DNA of 21,909 nt from a virus. The translations under genes were made by a program, and so were the position numbers. Positions 1-6,239 of this stretch are shown here, one piece after another (within the stretch, counting starts at the first letter, position 1; every line of letters starts with the position of its first letter). The notes below the pieces were generated by a model. That model saw only the letters and a list, made by a program, of their open reading frames with translations. It was not told the DNA's origin and searched no databases. Where the stretch lies: positions 1-21,909 of IMG/VR virus record IMGVR_UViG_3300035701_007809. One strand, 5' to 3'.

Positions 1-1
1 C

Positions 2-274
2 GGACTCAAGTTTGGGATTCTCGCCATCATCGAGGCATATAGGCAGGACATAAAGATCGTCACCGACAACCCATACGTCTTCGGCTCGTTCGCGATGGTC
101 GACGGCAAGTGGAAGACGAAGGCGGAATCCAACAAGGAGCTCCTTGAAGAGGTCCGCAAGATGTTCTCCGCCTGCAAGGGTACTGAGGTGTCGTACGAGC
201 CGTCCGACGCGAATCTTACCCGACTGCGAGACACCATCAAGAAGCTTGGTAGGGAGCGACTCGCGAAAGCATAA
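2..274 (+). CDS. RNase H-fold-like protein, C-terminal fragment
   Basis: The reading frame is open from the window edge to TAA at 272-274, giving the last 90 residues of a protein whose start lies outside. The order of elements resembles the second half of RNase HI. A helix ILAIIEAY is followed by a strand ending in Thr-Asp-Asn, then a Tyr-Val pair, a Trp-Lys segment, Asn-Lys-Glu-Leu-Leu (compare Asn-Arg-Asp-Leu-Trp of RNase HI), and a last helix with an Asp and basic residues. The position that would hold the second catalytic acid (AEL in RNase HI) reads Gly here, and the Val-Lys-Gly-His loop is absent. Activity is therefore doubtful even if the fold is right. It ends four bases before the next start, so it is probably in one operon with the dnaE piece. 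The family call is my inference from motif order; a different small nuclease-like protein is possible. Confidence 0.4.
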   Translation, partial: GLKFGILAIIEAYRQDIKIVTDNPYVFGSFAMVDGKWKTKAESNKELLEEVRKMFSACKGTEVSYEPSDANLTRLRDTIKKLGRERLAKA

Positions 275-278
275 ACCG

Positions 279-665
279 ATGAGCCAATGGCAACACCTGG
301 CAGAGACGGTACTAAAAAGGACAGAAACGCTGCCCTCTGAGTATCAGACGCGTCTCAAGTTTGAACTCAAGGAGATCGACAAGCAAGGGGCCAACGATTA
401 CTGGCTCGGCGTTATCAGATCCGGCAAGAAGTTCGACACGAACCCGAACGGCCTCGTCCTCCCTTTCGTCCTCGGCATTACCCCAGTCGATCCCATCAAG
501 GCGCAGAGCAATTTTGTCATAGACAATACGGGAGAACCCGGCGAAATCGCGGAGATAACCCTAGATAGCGGGGAGACAGTCTCAGTACCTGTACAGGCTT
601 TTGTAAGGTCAAAAAGCGGGCCTATTCTGGTCAAAGACCTTCAAATTGGCGACGAGCTTGTATAG
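279..665 (+). CDS. dnaE: N-terminal piece of DnaE palm with intein-N-like tail
   Basis: This 128-residue product matches the start of the polymerase palm of bacterial Pol III alpha. Residues 18-43 (Leu-Pro-Ser-Glu-Tyr-x-x-Arg-Leu...Asp-Tyr-Trp-Leu) and 65-75 (LGITPVDPIKA) align with the regions either side of the nucleotide-binding loop. The PHP domain that normally precedes the palm is missing. The normally invariant GPGRGSAAGS-type loop reads FDTNPNGLVLPF, so the Gly-Ser motif is lost. From about residue 90 the chain stops looking like DnaE and looks like intein block B: TLDSGETV, then GPILVKDL and IGDELV, ending at TAG as N-inteins of split inteins do. The block A cysteine segment is absent and the usual Thr-x-x-His reads Val-Pro-Val-Gln. 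ATG 279 is used because it follows the preceding stop closely; the frame extends further upstream, but there it overlaps the previous gene. It may be a broken gene rather than a working half. Confidence 0.6.
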   Translation: MSQWQHLAETVLKRTETLPSEYQTRLKFELKEIDKQGANDYWLGVIRSGKKFDTNPNGLVLPFVLGITPVDPIKAQSNFVIDNTGEPGEIAEITLDSGETVSVPVQAFVRSKSGPILVKDLQIGDELV

Positions 666-1616
666 ATAAAGATGTCTCAAGTCCCTCTCCGTAACTACCC
701 CAAAATTGTATCTATGCTTTTTGCACCAACGTCTTATGCATGGTAATTTGCGCAAAGTTGATTCCCACATACAGTTCCCGCGTACATCGAGGTTATTAGG
801 CCTTTTACTAGAGATGTATTTATGATACTTCACCTCTAATACCAATTGGCCATTGACTATTACATCCGGAACATATGCAAAACCGTTATCCAACTCTATG
901 ATAAACGGTTCATATTTTAATTCGTGCACGTCTGGCATCTTACAAAGCATCCTAATAACATGAGATTCAAGCTGTGATCTGACGCAGAAATTTCCAAGTC
1001 TGGTAGCAATCTTCATTCTGCCAGGTGACGTCTTCACATGATTTTGAGCACACTTTCTCGATAAGTAAAGCCTATAATCGCCATACTTTCTATTTAGCGT
1101 CTCAATGCGACACTTGTTCGATGCTGGATTCTGAATGGAATAGCGAACGCCATAACGCGAGAGATGTGTGTTCTCAACCTTTGATTTTACGCTATCGATG
1201 CCCATTATGTTCTTCACACCCAAACTGCGACGAATTGATCGCTGGTATCTTAAAAATCCGCTTCGGCTCTGCATATAATGTTTCGCACCGTAGCGTGCCT
1301 TGAATGTTTGCCTTCTCCGTTCGTCAATCTGCTTATAAACAAGATTCTTTCCCTTGTGTAAGCCGAACCGTTTCACAGCGCGCATTATGGATGATGTGCC
1401 GCAGCCGATGGACTCAGCAATTTGCCATAATGACATGTTCTTAGCGAGATACACGTATTTCAAACGTGCGCGAGTCATAGAATGCAAACTCGATGTGGAT
1501 TTTGTGCCCATATAGGATATCTTTGATGAGAATCACGTCCATAAAAATCATTCAGGGGAAGATCCGGAAGGTCTCCTGTGGTGCTTACAATGTTAGTGGG
1601 GTTATAGTCCTTCCGC
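522..1616. mobile_element. Probable split-intein/homing-endonuclease insertion in dnaE (limits approximate)
   Basis: Between the DnaE-like residues ...DPIKAQSNF (ending near 515) and the linker ...HRIEYHADLPDI (starting near 1620) lie an intein-N-like tail, a reverse-strand PD-(D/E)XK endonuclease gene and an intein-C-like head. This is the order reported for fractured phage genes, in which a split intein is interrupted by a free-standing endonuclease gene. The inserted endonuclease part is AT-richer than the flanks. No terminal repeats were seen, as expected for an intein-type element. The limits are set from protein similarity only and could be wrong by tens of bases. Confidence 0.5.
609..1511 (-). 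CDS. PD-(D/E)XK homing-endonuclease-like protein
   Basis: The product has 300 residues and is read from the reverse strand. Residues 13-52 form a helix-turn-helix of the kind found in phage homing endonucleases (MSLWQIAESIGCGTSSIMRA). Residues 68-145 carry repeated Arg-Tyr-Gly and Lys-Tyr-Gly segments with interspersed basic residues, typical of DNA-contacting linkers in such enzymes. The nuclease core is at 177-230: VRSQLE gives the helical Glu182, YVPDVIV gives Asp216, and LVLEVK gives Glu226 and Lys228. The gene lies between the two pieces of dnaE, opposite in strand, as in fractured genes with free-standing endonucleases. It overlaps the intein-like tail by 57 bases. Its DNA is visibly AT-richer than its neighbours (about 42% GC in line 1081-1140 against 57% in line 9241-9300), supporting separate origin. 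Start could instead be Met12 at 1478. The nuclease call is strong; homing is inferred from context. Confidence 0.8.
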   Translation of the reverse strand: MGTKSTSSLHSMTRARLKYVYLAKNMSLWQIAESIGCGTSSIMRAVKRFGLHKGKNLVYKQIDERRRQTFKARYGAKHYMQSRSGFLRYQRSIRRSLGVKNIMGIDSVKSKVENTHLSRYGVRYSIQNPASNKCRIETLNRKYGDYRLYLSRKCAQNHVKTSPGRMKIATRLGNFCVRSQLESHVIRMLCKMPDVHELKYEPFIIELDNGFAYVPDVIVNGQLVLEVKYHKYISSKRPNNLDVRGNCMWESTLRKLPCIRRWCKKHRYNFGVVTERDLRHLYLYKLVANLKVFDQNRPAF

Positions 1617-1669
1617 ACATCGGAATCCCACACCGCATTGAGTACCACGCCGACCTTCCGGATATATAG
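1526..1669 (+). CDS. Intein-C-like segment joined to DnaE linker (47 codons)
   Basis: A short ORF begins at ATG 1526 behind an AGGA motif at a workable distance, 14 bases from the divergent endonuclease start. Residues 1-28 resemble the C-terminal half of a split intein. Residues 3-11 (ITSIKIIQG) and 18-26 (AYNVSGVIV) align with the block F region of split inteins such as IMPDH-1 (YNVRGTVV). The conserved terminal His-Asn at the splice site is replaced by Leu-Pro, and the block F His is not present. The last residues, Arg-Ile-Glu...Asp-Leu-Pro-Asp-Ile, are DnaE sequence leading into the catalytic Asp-x-Asp motif. The frame then stops at TAG 1667-1669, two bases out of phase with the rest of dnaE. 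This is a likely remnant or natural half-intein; the small size and weak matches limit certainty. Confidence 0.45.
   Translation: MRITSIKIIQGKIRKVSCGAYNVSGVIVLPHIGIPHRIEYHADLPDI
1661..1669 (+). other. Frame break at TA repeat before the DnaE Asp-Val-Asp motif
   Basis: The linker frame reads Leu-Pro-Asp-Ile and then TAG. The large dnaE frame reads Ile-Asp-Val-Asp-Leu just beyond but has no start codon upstream of Met 1681. The bases GGATATATAGATG contain one TA unit too many. Removing it would give Leu-Pro-Asp-Ile-Asp-Val-Asp-Leu, exactly the expected polymerase motif. Possible explanations are a slippage mutation, an assembly or sequencing error, or a +2 re-pairing of the Ile tRNA from ATA 1664 to ATA 1666. 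Confidence 0.6.
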
Positions 1670-1680
1670 ATGTCGACCTG

Positions 1681-3792
1681 ATGCCCATCGCGCGCCCGTA
1701 CATTAAGCAATACGCCATCAAGAAGTACGGCGCTGAGAACGTCTGCAGCGTCGGTCTATGGCAGACTTACAACCCGAAGCTCGCACTTATAGATGCGGCA
1801 CGGGCGCTCGGATCGGATACACACGAGATTTCCGACATCACCAAGGAGCTTCCGAACGAATTCGATGAAATGTCGCTTGAAGATGCTACCAAGGAATTCG
1901 ACGACTTCGCTGCATACGCCATGGCCAACAAGCATATCGTGGACATGGCTTACCGGATCGTCGGCCGCGTAAAGACCGCTGGCGTCCATGCCGGAGGCTT
2001 AATCATATCCAGCGTCCCCATCCGGCAGCACATTCCGCTGATGAAGATGCGCGACGAATGGGTCTCCGCCTGGACTGAAGGGAAAAGCACGCAGCTCTCA
2101 AAGTTCGGCTTCGTCAAGTTCGACATGTTGGGTCTCAAGAACGTCCAGTACATGTGGAATGCCAAAAAGCTCATCAAGATGAACCGCGACGTCAGTGTAG
2201 ACCTGGAATCGATACCGCTTGATGACGGGCCGTCTCTCAAGATGGCATCCGACCTCAAGACGGACAGCATCTTCCAGTTCGAAACGGATATCTCCAAGAG
2301 CATCTTGGCGAAGGGCGGAGTCAAGACTTTCAACGACCTCCTGATTTACACGTCCCTTGGTCGTCCCGGCCCGATGCCGCTAATCGACACGTACATCAAG
2401 CGCCGCGACGACAAGTCTCAGTCCTGGCGCAACGAAATACACCCGAAGATGGTCCAGATCCTGGAGGACACGTACGGGATCATCGTGTTCCAGGAGCAGC
2501 TCCAGAAGGTCTGGATGGACATCTGCGGGTTCACGTTCGCGGAATCAGAAGACGCTCGCAAGATCATAGCCAAGAAGTGGCAGGACAAGCTCCCGGCGCT
2601 CGGGCAGAAGGTCGTCATGGGAGCTGAGAGTACGCTGGGAGGCAAGAAGGCGGAAGAATTGTGGGAATCTATGGTCACGTTCGGCCGATATGCTTTCAAC
2701 CTGGCACATGGAACCGCCTATACTCTCATAGCCTATAGGACGCTCTGGCTCAAGGCCCATTACCCTACGGAATGGTGGGCCGCCGTCATGTCTGACTGTC
2801 ACCGCGAGCGCCTCGTCCGCTATATAGGCATCGCAAAGTCCGAGGGCGTCGAATTCGGCGTGCTGGATTGCTGTATACTCACGGAGAGCTTCACCGTCTC
2901 CGGCGACAAGGTCCTTCCAGGCCTCAATTCCATCAAAGGCATTGGCCAGTCGGCGAGGGACTTGGCCAAGAACAATAGACAGTATAAGGACATAGACGAG
3001 TTTATCGAGGTTAACGGAAAGGGCCGCGTCATCCTGGAGCGCCTCATCAAGCTCGGAGCCTTCGACAGAATCCACCCGAACAGGAAAGCGATCTGGCTGT
3101 GGTACCTCTTCAAGTACCAAAAGGAGAGGGAAACCAAGGAAATCGTGAGCAAGGCCTTTGCCTGGCCCGAGAATAAGATAACAGTGAAGAGGCAGGAACT
3201 GATAGCTGAATTCAGGAAGCTACATCCGAAGCGGAGTATCATACCACCCAAGATCGCGAACTGGTCCCCGAAGGTGGAACCGACGCTCAACGAGTTCCTA
3301 GAAAAGTTTAAGGACGACCGGTTTATGAACCGGGAAATCCTTCAGTTTGAGAAGGCCCACCTAGGATTCTATTGGACGTCACCGATGGGGCAGTTCAACC
3401 ACAGAGGCAACACGATAGCCAGCGCTAAGATATCCGGTACGCTGGAATGCGTTGTCGAGGACGTAAAGACCAAGAAGTCTGAAAAGTCCGGTAATGAGTA
3501 CGTACGCATGACGGTCACGGACGGCATCGAGACGGCCACGGTACTTGTCTGGGGCGATGACCTAGCCGATCAGTCGAATGCAGATGCCCTGGCTATTGGG
3601 AACGGAATCTTCATCAAGGTGAACTGGACAGACAAGTATCGCAGCTTCAACATCGCTTCGGGATCTGTAATCATCCCGCTCCGAAGGAAGTCCGACTCTG
3701 AGGAGCTACAGGAGCAGGAAGAACAGGAAGCGCAGGAAGAAAACCTAGAAGAAGTTGAGCCCAAGGAGACGTCAGATGCTCCTGCTCAGTAA
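1681..3792 (+). CDS. dnaE: DNA polymerase III alpha subunit, C-terminal part
   Basis: The product has 703 residues and is the bulk of a C-family replicative polymerase, copying the phage genome. It opens at the helix after the first two catalytic aspartates (RPYIKQYAIKKYG). It continues through GVHAGGLIIS (101-110), FVKFDMLGLKN holding the third catalytic Asp148, DSIFQFETD, GRPGPM, and the fingers region TYGIIVFQEQ. It then has FNLAHGTAYTLIAYRTLWLK, a helix-hairpin-helix segment (GLNSIKGIG) and an OB-fold near 575-650. The tail is very acidic and Glu/Gln-rich. ATG 1681 is the only start in frame. Asp-Val-Asp is encoded just upstream in this same frame, so translation from 1681 would omit two of three metal ligands. 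The stop overlaps the next gene. The domain match is unambiguous; whether an active enzyme is made depends on the frame break and on the separate N-terminal piece. Confidence 0.93.
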   Translation: MPIARPYIKQYAIKKYGAENVCSVGLWQTYNPKLALIDAARALGSDTHEISDITKELPNEFDEMSLEDATKEFDDFAAYAMANKHIVDMAYRIVGRVKTAGVHAGGLIISSVPIRQHIPLMKMRDEWVSAWTEGKSTQLSKFGFVKFDMLGLKNVQYMWNAKKLIKMNRDVSVDLESIPLDDGPSLKMASDLKTDSIFQFETDISKSILAKGGVKTFNDLLIYTSLGRPGPMPLIDTYIKRRDDKSQSWRNEIHPKMVQILEDTYGIIVFQEQLQKVWMDICGFTFAESEDARKIIAKKWQDKLPALGQKVVMGAESTLGGKKAEELWESMVTFGRYAFNLAHGTAYTLIAYRTLWLKAHYPTEWWAAVMSDCHRERLVRYIGIAKSEGVEFGVLDCCILTESFTVSGDKVLPGLNSIKGIGQSARDLAKNNRQYKDIDEFIEVNGKGRVILERLIKLGAFDRIHPNRKAIWLWYLFKYQKERETKEIVSKAFAWPENKITVKRQELIAEFRKLHPKRSIIPPKIANWSPKVEPTLNEFLEKFKDDRFMNREILQFEKAHLGFYWTSPMGQFNHRGNTIASAKISGTLECVVEDVKTKKSEKSGNEYVRMTVTDGIETATVLVWGDDLADQSNADALAIGNGIFIKVNWTDKYRSFNIASGSVIIPLRRKSDSEELQEQEEQEAQEENLEEVEPKETSDAPAQ

Positions 3793-4012
3793 CGACGGCA
3801 TCGTCTGCGATAAGTGCGGAAAGGAATTCAAGCGGAAGTTCGTTTATTATTCTGCGGAGTTCACGAAAGTGGGCGTGGACGCTGATGTCAAGAAGGCGGG
3901 CCCCGTCGACGTCGACAAGAAGTATCTCAACCTCGACATCTGTGAGGGGTGCTACGAGGGTCTGAAGGAAGCTTGTCTTGCCGTCATCAAAAGCAGGGAA
4001 AAGAAACCATGA
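3776..4012 (+). CDS. Small zinc-ribbon-like protein
   Basis: The product has 78 residues. ATG 3776 is preferred over the in-frame ATG at 3755 because AAGGAGACGTCAG places a strong ribosome site just before it; it overlaps the end of dnaE by 17 bases. Cys-Asp-Lys-Cys near the N terminus and Cys-Glu-Gly-Cys near the C terminus form a likely four-cysteine zinc site around a beta-rich middle. The stop TGA overlaps the next ATG, so the two are probably translationally coupled. No enzymatic motif is seen. A nucleic-acid or protein contact role is possible but not shown. Confidence 0.75.
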   Translation: MLLLSNDGIVCDKCGKEFKRKFVYYSAEFTKVGVDADVKKAGPVDVDKKYLNLDICEGCYEGLKEACLAVIKSREKKP

Positions 4013-4446
4013 GCGAACAGGACCTTCTCAATGTGACAATCGGCGACGAGGAGACGCAGGCTAGACCCGTCGAGTTCGATGAGGCTGGTCTGGCTATAAT
4101 GTTTCACACGACGTGCCCGAAGTGCTCACAACTTATCGAGATCCCAAGGGTACACAAGTTCTCTTGCCAGAGTTGTGGCGTCCTGGGCTCAACGCCATTC
4201 GTACCAGTAGTAGTGCCGATCCCCAAACGTCTCATGACAGACGTCCCAGAAACGACGTCAACTGCGACTAACATTTCTGTCGTAGACGGTGCCGTCGTTA
4301 TTCGGATGCCTGACAAGAACGTAATCGAGCAGGTTGTGCAGCAGGGTCCGATCATCGACCCCATCGTCGCTGGCACATTCTCGAAGGCGCTTATTGATTA
4401 TTCAGTCAGACCCTTGTTGCAACCCGGCTACAACCTACCCACGTAA
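4009..4446 (+). CDS. Zinc-ribbon-containing hypothetical protein
   Basis: The product has 145 residues and starts at the ATGA overlap with the preceding gene. Residues about 36-56 hold Cys-Pro-Lys-Cys and Cys-Gln-Ser-Cys-Gly, a treble-clef or rubredoxin-type zinc ribbon. The rest is Val/Thr/Pro-rich with a hydrophobic stretch of prolines and valines after the ribbon (PFVPVVVPIP) and no recognisable catalytic motif. The second of a run of small zinc-ribbon genes downstream of dnaE. I do not recognise the family; position suggests a replication- or transcription-accessory role, which is only inference. Confidence 0.7.
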   Translation: MSEQDLLNVTIGDEETQARPVEFDEAGLAIMFHTTCPKCSQLIEIPRVHKFSCQSCGVLGSTPFVPVVVPIPKRLMTDVPETTSTATNISVVDGAVVIRMPDKNVIEQVVQQGPIIDPIVAGTFSKALIDYSVRPLLQPGYNLPT

Positions 4447-4450
4447 TAAA

Positions 4451-5380
4451 ATGCAAAGGGTTATTCTTGGAAGTGGACTCATAGGGCTTCTGGCTAAGGA
4501 AGTTTACGAGGATAGCTGCATCATCCCGTTCGGCAAGTCAAGGTACTTCGGATTCGCCCCTCCTCTGTCAGATGACTTCATCACCTGTTCCCCGTCCATA
4601 GACGCGTTCATGGCTGACAAGTTCGGCTGTAGGACACCGATCGCCTTCAAGCGTGTCATGTCCCTCAGTGGCATGCTACATCCCATCACGAAGGACGCTA
4701 CAGGCAGCGTCGTCATGGGCGAGTATCTATCCAGGATCTATGGCCAGGCGCCACCCCCATATGCCACAGACCTCGTGAAGGGAGATTCGTTCATCCATGC
4801 CATGTCTGCTCAGGACATTTACAAGCGGCTCATTCAGAAGAGAATCGATGAGATAAAGTCATCTACTGAAAAGTTTGGTAGCGTCGTTTCGATCTCGCCG
4901 AATATGATCAAGTGCGACCGTGGAGAGATCCCGTTCGAGAGTGCCATATCAACGATCCCACTCAATACGCTACTGAAACTCGTTGGGAAGCAGATACCGC
5001 TGAAAGCCAGAAGCATAGACTATTACTACATCAGGACGACGTCGCTCGATTTTGAAGGCGCCAACCAAGTCCTGGTCGCCGATCCGTTCATCGACTTCTT
5101 CAAGGTGAACAAGCTAGGGCTTTATGATTATGTCTTCTATTGCCTGAAGCCGATCCCGAATCCATATCCATACTTCGGCGCATTCATTAAGAGGTTCGAA
5201 CTAGCTGCGCAGACGTGTATCGACATGGCCATTCCGATCCCCTGCGAGAACGGGATGCCTCCGGGTATCTCCTGGCTCAAGGACGAATATGGCATCGACT
5301 GCGTTGGTAGTAATGCTCAATGGGATGACTTTATGGATGTGAGTTCATGCATCAAGAAACTGTTGGGTCTGACTGGATAG
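4451..5380 (+). CDS. FAD/NAD(P)-binding flavoprotein, amine-oxidase/UGM-like
   Basis: The product has 309 residues. It begins with a Rossmann dinucleotide-binding strand-loop-helix, VILGSGLIGLLAKEVY (residues 4-19), where Gly-x-Gly-x-x-Gly would bind FAD. Near residue 176 the segment SAISTIPLNTLLKLVG matches the 'visTiPl' strand typical of UDP-galactopyranose mutase, protoporphyrinogen oxidase and amine-oxidase relatives. At 309 residues it is short for these families. It starts five bases after the previous stop, without a clear ribosome site. The next gene is a uracil-DNA glycosylase. Phages encode flavoproteins for nucleotide hypermodification and for sugar metabolism; nothing in the sequence decides between these. 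The cofactor call is fairly safe; the substrate is unknown. Confidence 0.65.
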   Translation: MQRVILGSGLIGLLAKEVYEDSCIIPFGKSRYFGFAPPLSDDFITCSPSIDAFMADKFGCRTPIAFKRVMSLSGMLHPITKDATGSVVMGEYLSRIYGQAPPPYATDLVKGDSFIHAMSAQDIYKRLIQKRIDEIKSSTEKFGSVVSISPNMIKCDRGEIPFESAISTIPLNTLLKLVGKQIPLKARSIDYYYIRTTSLDFEGANQVLVADPFIDFFKVNKLGLYDYVFYCLKPIPNPYPYFGAFIKRFELAAQTCIDMAIPIPCENGMPPGISWLKDEYGIDCVGSNAQWDDFMDVSSCIKKLLGLTG

Positions 5381-5397
5381 GTCCTGAGGAGGGCTTC

Positions 5398-6039
5398 TTG
5401 TTCACACTCCCAACAAACAAGCCGCGACATCAGATGACCCTGAAGGAGAAGAAGGCTGAGCAGATCAGCCGCCTTCATGACGTCTGCCTCGTCTGTACCA
5501 TGTGTCCGCTTGGTCGGGAGATGCACAGGGACGGGTTCCGTCAGTTCGACCCGCACGTCTTCAGCAACATGCGGGACGCGAAGATCATGGTGGTCGGTCA
5601 GAACCCGGGCGTGAACGAATGCATGAAGGGAGAGCCGTTCGTCGGAGACGCCGGCGCGAACTTCGACGACGCTCTGACCTCCAATGGTCTGATTCGCGAC
5701 AGGTTCTATATCACTAACACGGTCCACTGCCACACGCAGGATAACCGCGCGCCGACTCCGGACGAGATCAAGGCCTGCTCGAACTTCATCGCGATGGAAG
5801 TGAGAATCCTTGAGCCGGTCTTCATCATAACCCTCGGCAGCGTCTCGTTCCTCAGACTGTGCCCGAACGACGACTACACAACGTCGCTGGGAAGCTTCAA
5901 GAAGTCGGTATTCGGCATCAACGTCATGCCGATCTACCACCCGTCGCCCAGGAACCTGTCGGACGAGCACAGGAGGGCGCGATTCCTATCAGACATGAAG
6001 AATATGTGCGAGCTCGTCAGGAGGCTTGACAAGAAATGA
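5398..6039 (+). CDS. udg: Uracil-DNA glycosylase, family 4-like with [4Fe-4S] site
   Basis: The product has 213 residues and removes uracil from DNA to begin base-excision repair. Motif A is VGQNPGVNE followed by GEPFVGDAG; YITNTVHCHT and NRAPTPDE follow; motif B is HPSPRNL. Cysteines at 33 and 36 (or 30 and 33), plus 111 and 127, spaced 16 apart, fit the iron-sulphur cluster of family 4 enzymes. Family 4 usually has a Glu in motif A (GEAPG), whereas this has Gln, as in the GQDPY of family 1. TTG 5398 is chosen because GAGGAGG lies five bases before it and just after the previous stop. The alternative ATG 5347 would overlap the upstream gene and lacks such a site. The downstream gene starts at an ATGA overlap. 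Confidence 0.85.
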   Translation: MFTLPTNKPRHQMTLKEKKAEQISRLHDVCLVCTMCPLGREMHRDGFRQFDPHVFSNMRDAKIMVVGQNPGVNECMKGEPFVGDAGANFDDALTSNGLIRDRFYITNTVHCHTQDNRAPTPDEIKACSNFIAMEVRILEPVFIITLGSVSFLRLCPNDDYTTSLGSFKKSVFGINVMPIYHPSPRNLSDEHRRARFLSDMKNMCELVRRLDKK

Positions 6040-6239
6040 CTAAGAAATGTCCCAAATGCGGATCAACCGTCAGTGTTCAAAGGGATGACGGCAATATGGA
6101 CATGCACGAGTATTACTTCTCCTGTTGCAAAAAGCACTTCTGGGAAAGTCTGAGACCTCGCGGGTGGTGGGAGGAAGTAGTAGGCGGGGATCTGATACCC
6201 GTGGAGAAACGTCATGCGGAAGAAGGCAAGATGGCGTAG
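6036..6239 (+). CDS. Small zinc-ribbon protein
   Basis: The product has 67 residues, starting at the ATGA overlap with the glycosylase gene. The N terminus is a Cys-Pro-Lys-Cys-Gly zinc knuckle, with a second Cys-Cys pair near residue 30, followed by a Trp-rich segment (WWEEVVGG). Coupling to the glycosylase suggests co-expression. The 3' end overlaps the end of the convergent reverse-strand gene by 28 bases. Function is not recognised. Confidence 0.7.
   Translation: MTKKCPKCGSTVSVQRDDGNMDMHEYYFSCCKKHFWESLRPRGWWEEVVGGDLIPVEKRHAEEGKMA

Noticed and set aside
1025-1303. Forward open frame of 92 codons inside the endonuclease gene
   Set aside because: Opposite the PD-(D/E)XK gene, with no ribosome site and no recognisable domain.
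1661-1669. Classical -1 programmed frameshift at ATATATAG
   Set aside because: The bases do not form an X-XXY-YYZ slippery heptamer and a -1 shift would insert an additional Ile; a TA indel explains the motif more exactly.
2545-3120. Reverse-strand open frame of 191 codons opposite dnaE
   Set aside because: No motif; the forward strand encodes conserved DnaE fingers here.
4095-4100. TATAAT -10-like sequence
   Set aside because: Within a coding region with no -35 partner and no gene start close downstream.
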